A program made the translations under genes and the position numbers. Positions 41,722 to 52,064 of a DNA stretch of 64,000 bases are shown here, one piece after another. Position 1 is the first letter of the stretch, and every line of letters starts with the position of its first letter. The stretch is from positions 123,673-187,672 of the forward strand of contig CALSPH010000001.1 in the NCBI GenBank assembly GCA_943788195.1, read 5' to 3'. Origin of the DNA: an uncultured Bacteroidia bacterium (lineage in GTDB: Bacteria; Bacteroidota; Bacteroidia; NS11-12g; UBA955). The notes beneath the pieces were generated by a model. That model was not told the DNA's origin and ran no database searches. It worked only from the letters and a program-made list of their open reading frames with translations.

Positions 41722-41832
41722 AGCAAATTCCTTAAAGGTGCTTTCCGATATTTCAATTGGATCAAGATTCTCTTTTCTTCATTGCAATACAGTGAACCGA
41801 ATGGATTCTATTTTAGAGGTATCGGGTACTGA
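41722..41832 (+). pseudogene. Orphan duplicated C-terminal tail of a DUF2279-like gene
   Basis: Encodes SKFLKGAFRYFNWIKILFSSLQYSEPNGFYFRGIGY*, matching SKFLKGAFRYFNWIKIPFPSLQYSQPKGLRFTGIGY* at the end of 38850-39764. Confidence 0.88.
41725..41770 (+). repeat. Right copy of exact 46-bp direct repeat (attR-like)
   Basis: Identical to 39657-39702, 2068 bp downstream. Confidence 0.95.
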
Positions 41833-42035
41833 GCATAATTTTGGTGTCGCATTTATAAAAAAGACAATAACACAACCTTTAAAACACATCAAACTCATAA
41901 TAACAATCGTTTTTCCAATCAGAAATTCGATTATTCCCGTAAATTTGAAGAATCAGCAAAAGAAATATAATAGGAATGTCTAAGCTTTTGGACACTGATT
42001 ATTTTCCCTTTTTATCCTTATACTATTAGCCCCTT

Positions 42036-42770
42036 ATGACAATCCTTTTCTTATTATTAATTCATTGGTACACTTCGCTGTTTTGTCAGACTTTTTTCCA
42101 TCATAGATATTCCGCGCATAAACACTTTACTATGTCAAAAACATGGGAGAAAGTATTCTATGTTTTTTCTTGGATAACGCAAGGGTTTACATCAATTAGT
42201 CCAAATGTCTATGGAAAACTACATCGCATGCATCATGCTTATGCAGATACGGAGAAAGATGTCCATTCACCCAAATACGACAAAAGTTTGATTGCGATGA
42301 TGCTGAGAACTGATAAAATTTTTAAAGGTATACGGCATGGCACTTTCCAGCTTGAAGAACGTTTTTGTAAAAACTTACCCCATTGGGAATTCATGGAAAA
42401 ATATGCCTACAATTGGCCAACTAGAGTCCTATGGGCCATTATCTATATCACTATTTATTATTTTGCGGTTCCTCAAAATTCACTTTGGATGTGGGCACTT
42501 TTGCCCCTACATTTTTTAATGACCCCATTGCAAGGTGCCATTATCAATTGGTTTGCGCATAGAGTTGGCTATAGAACTCATGCCGTTTCAGACACCTCCA
42601 CTAATTTAATGCCTTTAGATATATTCACTATGGGAGAAGGTTATCATAATAACCACCATGCGCATTCGGGCAATGCAAACTTCTCGAACAAATGGTATGA
42701 ATTTGACTTCAGTTATCGCATAATCACACTGTTTAATTGGTTGGGCATTATTCAACTGAATAAAAAATAA
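42036..42770 (+). CDS. Acyl-CoA/fatty acid desaturase family protein
   Basis: Histidine boxes HHRYSAHKHF, HRMHHAYADTEKDVHSP, GEGYHNNHHAH. Confidence 0.9.
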   Translation: MTILFLLLIHWYTSLFCQTFFHHRYSAHKHFTMSKTWEKVFYVFSWITQGFTSISPNVYGKLHRMHHAYADTEKDVHSPKYDKSLIAMMLRTDKIFKGIRHGTFQLEERFCKNLPHWEFMEKYAYNWPTRVLWAIIYITIYYFAVPQNSLWMWALLPLHFLMTPLQGAIINWFAHRVGYRTHAVSDTSTNLMPLDIFTMGEGYHNNHHAHSGNANFSNKWYEFDFSYRIITLFNWLGIIQLNKK

Positions 42771-42813
42771 TGCGCACTAAACGTTTGAATTGCGCATAGC
42801 CATTCGTCAATGC

Positions 42814-43083
42814 TTAATCCTGCATGTTAGGGCAAACATAGCCCTCAATCGTTTTTTCAAGTTTTATCCCTTCTACCTTATTCACCACAAATTTTTGAAT
42901 AAAAGTATGCTGCGCAGTATGATTATTCACATCAATTTGTTTGTCATAATGCATTTCTCGGATTACCTTATCATATTCCTGCTCTCCCCAACAATTGGGA
43001 CATAATCCCTCAGGGGTCTTTCCCTTTGTTTCTTCCTTACTTTTTCCGAAAAATTGCATTAATGATTCTAACATAAAGCGCAA
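42814..43083 (-). CDS. Small conserved-looking cytoplasmic protein with CPNC motif
   Basis: GLCPNCWGEQEYDKVIREMHYDKQIDVNNHTAQHTFIQKFVVNKVEGIKLEKTIEGYVCPNMQD. Confidence 0.6.
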   Translation of the reverse strand: MRFMLESLMQFFGKSKEETKGKTPEGLCPNCWGEQEYDKVIREMHYDKQIDVNNHTAQHTFIQKFVVNKVEGIKLEKTIEGYVCPNMQD

Positions 43084-43104
43084 TTATACATGATTATTTT
43101 TTAT

Positions 43105-43923
43105 TTAACCAAGCCCCACATCCAGGCTCATCATTACAATAAACCCAACGATAACCCCAAGTGTCGCGAAATCTGCATACTTATCGCGTTGTGTTTCCGG
43201 AATCACTTCTTCCACCACCACATAAATCATCGCACCTGCCGCAAAACTCAGGGCATAAGGCAAAATGGGTTTCATGTATATTACGGCAACAGCTCCTAAA
43301 ACTCCAGCAACTGGTTCTACAATCGCAGATAATTGCCCCCACCAAAAACTTTTAAACCGACTCACCCCTTGTCGCCTCAAAGGCACGGCTACGGCAATTC
43401 CTTCCGGGAAATTTTGAATACCAATTCCAATGGCTAAGGCAATTGCTGCTCCCATTTCGAAGTTTTCATATCCCAAAGCCACAGCTCCAAAACTTACTCC
43501 AACCGCCAAGCCCTCTGGTATATTATGCAAGGTTATGGCCATCACAAGTAAAATCGTTCGATCCCAAGATGTTTTTATTCCTTCCTTTTCTGAAAGTTTC
43601 GCATTTAAGTGAAGATGGGGTAAGATTTTATCGATACCATAAATGAATAATGCTCCAATTCCGAAACCAACCGCGGCTGGAATCCATGCCCATGCTGCTC
43701 CATACGCCTCTTCGCTCATTTCTATAGCTGGCGAAAGTAGCGACCAAAAGCTGGCGGCAATCATTACCCCTCCAGTAAAACCCAGCATAAAGTCCAACCA
43801 TTTCCGCTTTACCTCTTTAAAAACGAAAACCAAGGCAGCTCCTGCAGCTGTTAAAAGCCAGGTAAATGTAGTCGCAATGAGCGCCTGCATCACAGGATTA
43901 AGGCCGATAAACCATTCTTTCAC
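43105..43923 (-). CDS. ZIP family metal transporter
   Basis: LVMAITLHNIPEGLAVGVSFG and GIGIQNFPEGIAVAVPL. Confidence 0.93.
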   Translation of the reverse strand: MKEWFIGLNPVMQALIATTFTWLLTAAGAALVFVFKEVKRKWLDFMLGFTGGVMIAASFWSLLSPAIEMSEEAYGAAWAWIPAAVGFGIGALFIYGIDKILPHLHLNAKLSEKEGIKTSWDRTILLVMAITLHNIPEGLAVGVSFGAVALGYENFEMGAAIALAIGIGIQNFPEGIAVAVPLRRQGVSRFKSFWWGQLSAIVEPVAGVLGAVAVIYMKPILPYALSFAAGAMIYVVVEEVIPETQRDKYADFATLGVIVGFIVMMSLDVGLG

Positions 43924-44052
43924 TAAGCAAAATTGCGACTAATTGTTAGATTAACAAAACTTTTTTTATAGAAACATATAACTTTTTACTGTAATTAACC
44001 GACATCCATCATTTAAATACCAATTGTCATTTTAAATAGGAAAAAAAATTGT

Positions 44053-44060
44053 TACTTTTG
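44053..44060 (+). promoter_or_regulatory. -7-like TAnnTTTG element very close to the start codon of the usp-like gene
   Basis: TACTTTTG at 44053-44060, ATG at 44066. Confidence 0.3.
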
Positions 44061-44065
44061 GGTCT

Positions 44066-44867
44066 ATGTTCAAAATTCTCTTTCCAACCGATTTTTCGCA
44101 GAATGCGCGGAACACGATTGATTCTTTTTTGTGGTTGGTTTGATCCCACGAAAGTAGAGATCGTTATTTTTCATGCTATTATTCCACCCAAAAGTGTTGG
44201 GGGAGCTTTTGTAAGTATTGAAAGAGAGATGGCAAAAATTGCCCAAGAGGAAATGAATAAGGAGATTGATCGTCTTAAAAGTAAATTCTCACATCAAATT
44301 GAAGGATTATGCCGTGCCGGCTTCTTGCAAGACTGTCTGGATATTGCAATCCGAAAAATGGATGCAGATATAACCATCATGTGTTCGAAGGGAGAAAGTG
44401 ATGTAGAATCTAAAATATTTGGATCGAATGCAGAGCATTGCTTGCGTAGAGCAAGTTACCCTATTTTTGTAAGTCCTACTGCGCTTCCAGACCGAATGGA
44501 ACATTTGATATATGCCACGGAAGATGGGTATCTGCAAGGCAGAACGTTTTTAACCGCTTTCTTTGAAGTACTTGGGGCAGAAAACTTAACCCTCGATAAA
44601 CTGCGTATTGTTTCTAATTCAGCAGATTTGGAAAAAACATACCGCGCAGAAGAGTTTTTAGGTAAAGAGTTAAAACTGCATTTACATGAAGATAAAAGTG
44701 CCATAGACGGCATAGATTATTGGTTAGAGCTAAACCAACAAATGGATGCGATTATACTGAATTCGCATCACAAAAAATGGTATGACTATTTGTTAAATAA
44801 TAGTACCACAAAGAAACTAGCTGCAGCTATTAAATTACCCATTTTAAGTTTACCCAACTTGAAATAA
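44066..44867 (+). CDS. Universal stress protein (UspA-like), apparently frameshifted at a T3 run (44139-44141)
   Basis: MFKILFPTDFSQNARNTIDSFLWLV in one frame joins DPTKVEIVIFHAIIPPKSV in the next if one T is removed. Confidence 0.8.
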
Positions 44868-44914
44868 TAAATAACTCTTTCAAATCACTTATAAGTCACA
44901 TTGTTGATTTACAT

Positions 44915-44955
44915 AAAAAAGGCCCCAATCGCAAATGCAATTGGGGCCTTTATAT
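44915..44955. terminator. Bidirectional intrinsic terminator
   Basis: AAAAAAGGCCCCAATCGC...GCAATTGGGGCCTTT hairpin between convergent genes. Confidence 0.85.
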
Positions 44956-44967
44956 ATGGGTATAATT

Positions 44968-45201
44968 TTAGGCTAATATAATCGCCTTGTTATTTACAAT
45001 TTCGAGAATACCCCCTTTAATCTGAAAGCTATGGTTCTGATTATCCTTTCCTTCAATTCTAACTTCGCCTTCTTTCAATGAACTTACCATTGCAGCGTGT
45101 AAATTAAGCAATTGAAAACGACCATTGATACCAGGTAAACTTACTGAGATTGCCTCATCATTAAATAAGACTTCGTCTGGAGTTAATAATTCTACTTGCA
45201 T
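44968..45201 (-). CDS. atpC: ATP synthase F1 epsilon subunit
   Basis: MQVELLTPDEVLFNDEAISVSLPGINGRFQLLNLHAAMVSSL; adjacent to atpD. Confidence 0.93.
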   Translation of the reverse strand: MQVELLTPDEVLFNDEAISVSLPGINGRFQLLNLHAAMVSSLKEGEVRIEGKDNQNHSFQIKGGILEIVNNKAIILA

Positions 45202-45205
45202 GCTT

Positions 45206-46768
<1,563 letters not shown>

Positions 46769-46944
46769 TCAAGTGTTTTTTAAAATAAAATCAAGAATTA
46801 TATCTGCTCTCCAAAATGACTCATTTGAAACCAGAAATAATAAGCTATATTTCATTGAATTGTCATACCATTAAGCCTGAAATATCAACTCTTGGAATTC
46901 CATAAATAATTTGCGTACTTTGGGCTTGTTAAAATAAAAAATAT

Positions 46945-47457
46945 ATGACAATTCAAATGACTAAAAAAATGCTTAACAAGTATTTGATGCTTGCGATTAG
47001 CGGAATGCTTGTTTTAGGCTTTAGTGGCTGTAAAAAAGAAACCACTGATGATGATGATGCCTCTACAGGAGGAAGTGGCGCAACGGTAGAATCTGATTAC
47101 ATCCAAAATGGTTCTAGCAAGGTTGAATTCACAGACCCTACCATTGGCACATATTCTAAAAATGTACAAGGCGAAGATAATTATGCATGGACAGGCAATG
47201 CACCTGGAAATCAATATTCCTTAACGTTAAATCAAGCAATTGCTAGAAAAGAGGGATCAGTAGTTGCCTCTGGCTGGAGTGGTTCAATGATTTGGGGAAA
47301 CACCAACATGGCTTTATCAGGAACTTACACGCTTTCTAAGGATGCCAACGGTAAATGGGTATCTACCTTTATTGGACAGGGTTCCGAAAGTGTCGGAACA
47401 GGTGGAGCTACAACTGTATACCCTGGTATCGCGTTTAAAGTAACTTGGCCTCAATAA
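46945..47457 (+). CDS. Hypothetical lipoprotein
   Basis: Signal peptide and lipobox LGFSGCKKE; family not recognised. Confidence 0.6.
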   Translation: MTIQMTKKMLNKYLMLAISGMLVLGFSGCKKETTDDDDASTGGSGATVESDYIQNGSSKVEFTDPTIGTYSKNVQGEDNYAWTGNAPGNQYSLTLNQAIARKEGSVVASGWSGSMIWGNTNMALSGTYTLSKDANGKWVSTFIGQGSESVGTGGATTVYPGIAFKVTWPQ

Positions 47458-47473
47458 TTAATTTTCAACTAAT

Positions 47474-47511
47474 AAAAAAAGCGGCTTGGGAATTCCCAAG
47501 CCGCTTTTTTT
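47474..47511. terminator. Bidirectional intrinsic terminator
   Basis: Perfect palindrome GCGGCTTGGGAATTCCCAAGCCGC flanked by A- and T-runs. Confidence 0.9.
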
Positions 47512-47524
47512 GTGCCTTCTTTAT

Positions 47525-48451
47525 TTATATTTTAGATAAAAAATCTTGATACGCCATTTGAATGCCTTCTTCCAAAGAAATCTTTGGCTTCCAACCCAGA
47601 GCCATTAATTTGGCACTGTCCATCAATTTCTTTGGGGTTCCATTCGGCTTGTTGGTATCAAATCCCAACACCCCTTCAAAACCAACCACTTTAGCAATTG
47701 TACGCGCCAAATCTGCGATGCTAATATCTGAACCATACCCAACATTTAAAAATTGGGGGTCACTATACTGTTTCATCATTAATACCAGTGCCTCTGCCAA
47801 ATCATCACTATATAAAAACTCTCTTAAAGGTGAGCCATCACCCCAGATGATAACTTCTTTAGCCCCACTTTCCTTTGCCTCATGAAATCTGCGGATCAGG
47901 GCAGGAAGCACATGGCTATCTGTTGGATGGTAATTATCATTAGGACCAAATAAATTGGTAGGCATTGCACTAATAAAGCAATCATTATACTGGGCCTGAT
48001 ATGCCTCGCACATTTTTATTCCAGCTATTTTTGCAATGGCATAAGGTTCATTGGTAGGTTCAAGTGTGCCCGTTAAAAGGTACTCTTCTTTAAGCGGTTG
48101 AGGAGCCATTTTGGGGTAAATACAAGAGCTGCCTAAAAACAACAATTTCTTCACTCCAATTACATGAGCTGAATGTATGACGTTCTGCGCAATTGCCAAA
48201 TTCTCATATAAAAAATCCGCCCGATATGTATTGTTGGCTTGAATTCCGCCCACTTTAGCTGCAGCTAAAAAGATATACGCTGGTTTTTCTTTTTGATAAA
48301 AAGATAAAGTGGCTGCCTGATTACGCAAATCCAACTCCGCAGAAGTTCTTAGTAATAAATTGTTGTAGCCATGTTTTTTAAGGCATCGTACAATAGCAGA
48401 ACCTGCTAGTCCTCTATGCCCAGCAACATGAATTTTTGCTGATTTATCCAT
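47525..48451 (-). CDS. fcl: GDP-L-fucose synthase
   Basis: [77 protein letters not shown]. Confidence 0.96.
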   Translation of the reverse strand: MDKSAKIHVAGHRGLAGSAIVRCLKKHGYNNLLLRTSAELDLRNQAATLSFYQKEKPAYIFLAAAKVGGIQANNTYRADFLYENLAIAQNVIHSAHVIGVKKLLFLGSSCIYPKMAPQPLKEEYLLTGTLEPTNEPYAIAKIAGIKMCEAYQAQYNDCFISAMPTNLFGPNDNYHPTDSHVLPALIRRFHEAKESGAKEVIIWGDGSPLREFLYSDDLAEALVLMMKQYSDPQFLNVGYGSDISIADLARTIAKVVGFEGVLGFDTNKPNGTPKKLMDSAKLMALGWKPKISLEEGIQMAYQDFLSKI

Positions 48452-49581
48452 TATTCGTAATAATTGTTAATGGTATAGCCTCCCGCTTTAATATGAAGTT
48501 CTTTTAACACCTCTTTGACATCGGAATTCACCATTTCTATACACATTTCTTCAACGGTATACTTTGGCTCCCAACCCATCATTTCTTTCGCCTTGCTGCT
48601 ATCACCAATGAGTAATTCAACTTCCGTAGGTCGGTAATACCTTTTATCTATTTTAATTACAACATCTCCTTCTACGCAGACATGTTCTGTTCCTTCGGGC
48701 AATTTACTTGAATCTAATTTTGCCACCGTGGCAATTTCATGCTCTCCTGAACCTTCAAATTTTAATTCGATCCCAATTTCATTGAACGCCAATGTTGCAA
48801 ATTTTCGAATGGTAATGGTTCGGTTTGTAGCCAAAACGAAATCTTCGGGTTTATCTTGTTGTAGCATGAGATACATCCCCTCTACATAATCTTTGGCATG
48901 ACCCCAGTCTCTTTGTGCATCTAAATTTCCTAGGTTCACTTCACTTTGTAATCCCAAAGCAATCCGTGCAGCTGCACGGGTAATTTTTCGTGTAACAAAA
49001 GTTTCTCCACGAATAGGCGACTCATGGTTAAACAATATCCCGTTGCAAGCATACATGTTATAAGCTTCTCTGTAGTTTACGGTTATCCAATAGGCATAAA
49101 GCTTAGCAACTCCATATGGAGACCTAGGGTAAAATGGTGTAGTTTCCTTTTGAGGCACTTCCTGTACTTTTCCAAACATCTCTGAAGTACTGGCCTGATA
49201 AAACCTTGTTTTCTCTGCCAATCCACAAATTCTAATCGCTTCGAGCAAGCGTAGTGTTCCAACTGCATCTGCATTAGCTGTGTATTCAGGAGTTTCAAAA
49301 CTCACTTGTACGTGACTTTGAGCAGCTAAGTTGTAAATTTCATCCGGCTCCAATTGTTTTACCAGATTTACCAAATTTGTACTGTCCGTCAAATCACCAT
49401 AATGCAAAAAGAACCGAGTGCCTTCTTGATGTGGATCCTTGTATAAATGGTCAATTCGCTTTGTATTAAAGGATGAACTTCTACGTTTTAAACCATGGAC
49501 TTCATATCCCTTTTTTAATAGAAACTCAGCTAAGTAGGCTCCATCCTGTCCTGTAATGCCTGTAATTAATGCTTTCTTCAT
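48451..49581 (-). CDS. gmd: GDP-mannose 4,6-dehydratase
   Basis: [61 protein letters not shown]. Confidence 0.97.
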   Translation of the reverse strand: MKKALITGITGQDGAYLAEFLLKKGYEVHGLKRRSSSFNTKRIDHLYKDPHQEGTRFFLHYGDLTDSTNLVNLVKQLEPDEIYNLAAQSHVQVSFETPEYTANADAVGTLRLLEAIRICGLAEKTRFYQASTSEMFGKVQEVPQKETTPFYPRSPYGVAKLYAYWITVNYREAYNMYACNGILFNHESPIRGETFVTRKITRAAARIALGLQSEVNLGNLDAQRDWGHAKDYVEGMYLMLQQDKPEDFVLATNRTITIRKFATLAFNEIGIELKFEGSGEHEIATVAKLDSSKLPEGTEHVCVEGDVVIKIDKRYYRPTEVELLIGDSSKAKEMMGWEPKYTVEEMCIEMVNSDVKEVLKELHIKAGGYTINNYYE

Positions 49582-49650
49582 TGTTTTTATCGCTTAAATT
49601 AAATTCGATTTTTAGAAAAAAGGACTTAATTTGCTGCGTCTGCAAAAGTA

Positions 49651-50895
49651 ATGATTTTAGTTATATCGTCCCACATTACTAACCGTTTTGAGTATGTTCT
49701 TGATTTCATCAAGGATTGCTATCCTGAATTGAACTTTCAAATTGCGAATTCAATTGATGATATCGATATGAAAGACGAAGATATCGTGATTGAATATAAC
49801 CCTTCACAAACCGTTAAGAAATCGATCTTTTTTGAACCCTGTGGATTGCTTGAATCCACAGAAATAAAGGTCATTGACTCAACATGGGACGCGGCTATAC
49901 AGGTTCCCAAAGCATTTGTCAATTCCTCCATGATGGGATACGATGTATTTGCAAGTATCTTTTTTCAACTCACTCGTTATGAAGAATACATTGTTTCTGA
50001 GTTGGATACATTTGGAAGATTCGACAGTGCAAAAGCAATTCATGTGCAAGCCAATAAAGAATTAGACCCATTGGTTGATTTACAGGTTCAGGAATTTCTA
50101 AAATTAATCGCAAAACAGCACCCTTCATTTACTTATTCTACTCCAAAAGGGAGCACAAAAGCCACCATGGATATAGATATTGCCTATGACTATTTGGGTC
50201 GAAGTTTTCTGAGAGGTATGGGTGCATTTGCAAAAAATATCTTCAACCCAAGGAAACTTGCGGAACGCATTGCAGTACTTCTTAGGCTAAAAAAAGATCC
50301 TGCATACATTTTTAATGATCTAATTGATTTAGACATTCGCTATTTTATTCATGTAGGGGATTATGGCCCACTGGATAAAAGTTGTGGGCTTTCAAGAAAG
50401 GAGTATCAAGCATTTTTACAAGCGCTTACAACAGAAAATATTGGACTACATCCATCCTTTCAATCCCATTTAAATTTGGATGAATTGCTCTTTGAGATGG
50501 AACAGTTGGAAACGATTGCAGATCAAAACATCAGTCAATCACGGCAACACTTCATTAAAATGATATTACCCGACACGTATGAATTATTGTTGCAAATTGG
50601 GATTCAAAAGGATTATAGCATGGGATGGCCAGACCGACCAGGTTATAGAGCAGGCACAACGCATCCGCATTACTTTTTTAATTTGAAAACAAACCAACAA
50701 ACCGAACTTCAAGTGGTGCCTTTTTGTTGGATGGATACCCATTTTCTGTTTGGGAATACTTCTCATGATATGCAAAAATTATTCGGGCAATTTCAAAAAC
50801 AACACATGGAATTGGGCGGAAGCTTTCGCCCTATTTTTCACAATAATCACTTTAAAGACCATCCCATCCTTTGGGAGTTAATTCGAAAATTTTGA
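49651..50895 (+). CDS. Polysaccharide deacetylase-like protein (DUF7033-type N-terminus)
   Basis: STKATMDIDIAYDY; FIHVGDYGPLDKSCGLSRKEYQAFLQAL...IGLHPSFQSHLN; GYRAGTTHPHYFFNL. Confidence 0.7.
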   Translation: MILVISSHITNRFEYVLDFIKDCYPELNFQIANSIDDIDMKDEDIVIEYNPSQTVKKSIFFEPCGLLESTEIKVIDSTWDAAIQVPKAFVNSSMMGYDVFASIFFQLTRYEEYIVSELDTFGRFDSAKAIHVQANKELDPLVDLQVQEFLKLIAKQHPSFTYSTPKGSTKATMDIDIAYDYLGRSFLRGMGAFAKNIFNPRKLAERIAVLLRLKKDPAYIFNDLIDLDIRYFIHVGDYGPLDKSCGLSRKEYQAFLQALTTENIGLHPSFQSHLNLDELLFEMEQLETIADQNISQSRQHFIKMILPDTYELLLQIGIQKDYSMGWPDRPGYRAGTTHPHYFFNLKTNQQTELQVVPFCWMDTHFLFGNTSHDMQKLFGQFQKQHMELGGSFRPIFHNNHFKDHPILWELIRKF

Positions 50896-51755
50896 TTCAA
50901 TTTTTAGATCATACAGAAATAGATAAGAACTGGTGGGATCAGGAAATAGGTCAATGCACCAACCCGCTGATCTATGCAAAGTCTTGGTATTTGGATGCGG
51001 TAAGTCCAGGATGGGGTGCTGCTCTCATTGAGAAAAATAAAGGATTTGTACCATTGACCACCAAACGTTACTTTGGACTAATCCCCGTATGGCTACAACC
51101 CTTGTTTTGCCAACAATTGGGACTCTTTTTAAAACCGGGTTTCAAATTGGAAGCCTCTGCACTCATTGCCATAACAAAACCTTTTTTCAAAACGCAATTT
51201 CATCAAAACGCAGGGTTTCATATCAAGGGTGCCAAACAAAAAGTAAACTACATTCTAAACCTCAATAAGAGTTATGATGAATTGAAGAAAGCGTATTCAA
51301 AAGACGCGCTAAAAAACTTAAAAAAATACACCGACTTTTCGATCTTACAACCCGAATTTACAGAAGACCAATTCCATACCCTTCTTTCATCCTACTTATC
51401 CCAATATGGAGCAGTAGAAAAATTCAATTCCAAAAAAACCAAGCTATTAAAACGATTGCTTTTTGCAGCAAAAGCACATGATTCGCTTCTCTACTTTGAA
51501 TTAAAGGACTCAAAGGCTAAATTATTATTTACTGCTGCAATCCTAAAAGATGAAAAGCGAATCTATTATTTATTTGCTGCGCCAACTCCACTCGGCAGAT
51601 CATATAGTATAACCCATCATTTTATTGATTACCTCATTAAAGCATATGCAGGAAAAACCCTTCATTTAGATTTTGAAGGATCTATGATTCCAAGTGTAGC
51701 CTCTTTCTATAGAAAATGGGGCGTACAGGAGGAGCATTATTCCGTTTTCCCATAA
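50871..51755 (+). CDS. FemAB/GNAT-like acyltransferase
   Basis: YAKSWYLDAVSPGWGAALIEKNKGFVPLTTKRYFGL; LHLDFEGSMIPSVASFYRKWG; start uncertain. Confidence 0.6.
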   Translation: MGVNSKILIQFLDHTEIDKNWWDQEIGQCTNPLIYAKSWYLDAVSPGWGAALIEKNKGFVPLTTKRYFGLIPVWLQPLFCQQLGLFLKPGFKLEASALIAITKPFFKTQFHQNAGFHIKGAKQKVNYILNLNKSYDELKKAYSKDALKNLKKYTDFSILQPEFTEDQFHTLLSSYLSQYGAVEKFNSKKTKLLKRLLFAAKAHDSLLYFELKDSKAKLLFTAAILKDEKRIYYLFAAPTPLGRSYSITHHFIDYLIKAYAGKTLHLDFEGSMIPSVASFYRKWGVQEEHYSVFP

Positions 51756-52064
51756 GGTTTAGACAACTTGATACAATAAACTGGGGCTTTTATGCATGTT
51801 TGAAAGGCCATTTCAAAGCGGCCCAACCATTTTTACCCCTTAGCGAATTTTTTAAAAATGAAGCCTGCAGAAACGCACTATATCTGAATAGATTTGTCTC
51901 ACAGTGTTAACTTCCTGAACAAAATTAAGAGCAAACGGATGGATGATTTGAAGCTGTTAACACTCAAGTGAAATAACCCAGTTTTGGGAATAGCTTAAAT
52001 TCGCTATGGTTTGTTTTCAACTTTTTACCCTATATTTAATGAAACAACTAAATTATTATAAACT

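Noticed and set aside
41738-41983. 81-aa ORF downstream of the FucP-like gene
   Set aside because: Out of frame with the clear duplicated DUF2279 tail (41722-41832); probably chance.
51716-51910. 64-aa ORF after the FemAB-like gene
   Set aside because: Overlaps the end of the acyltransferase in another frame; no recognisable domain.
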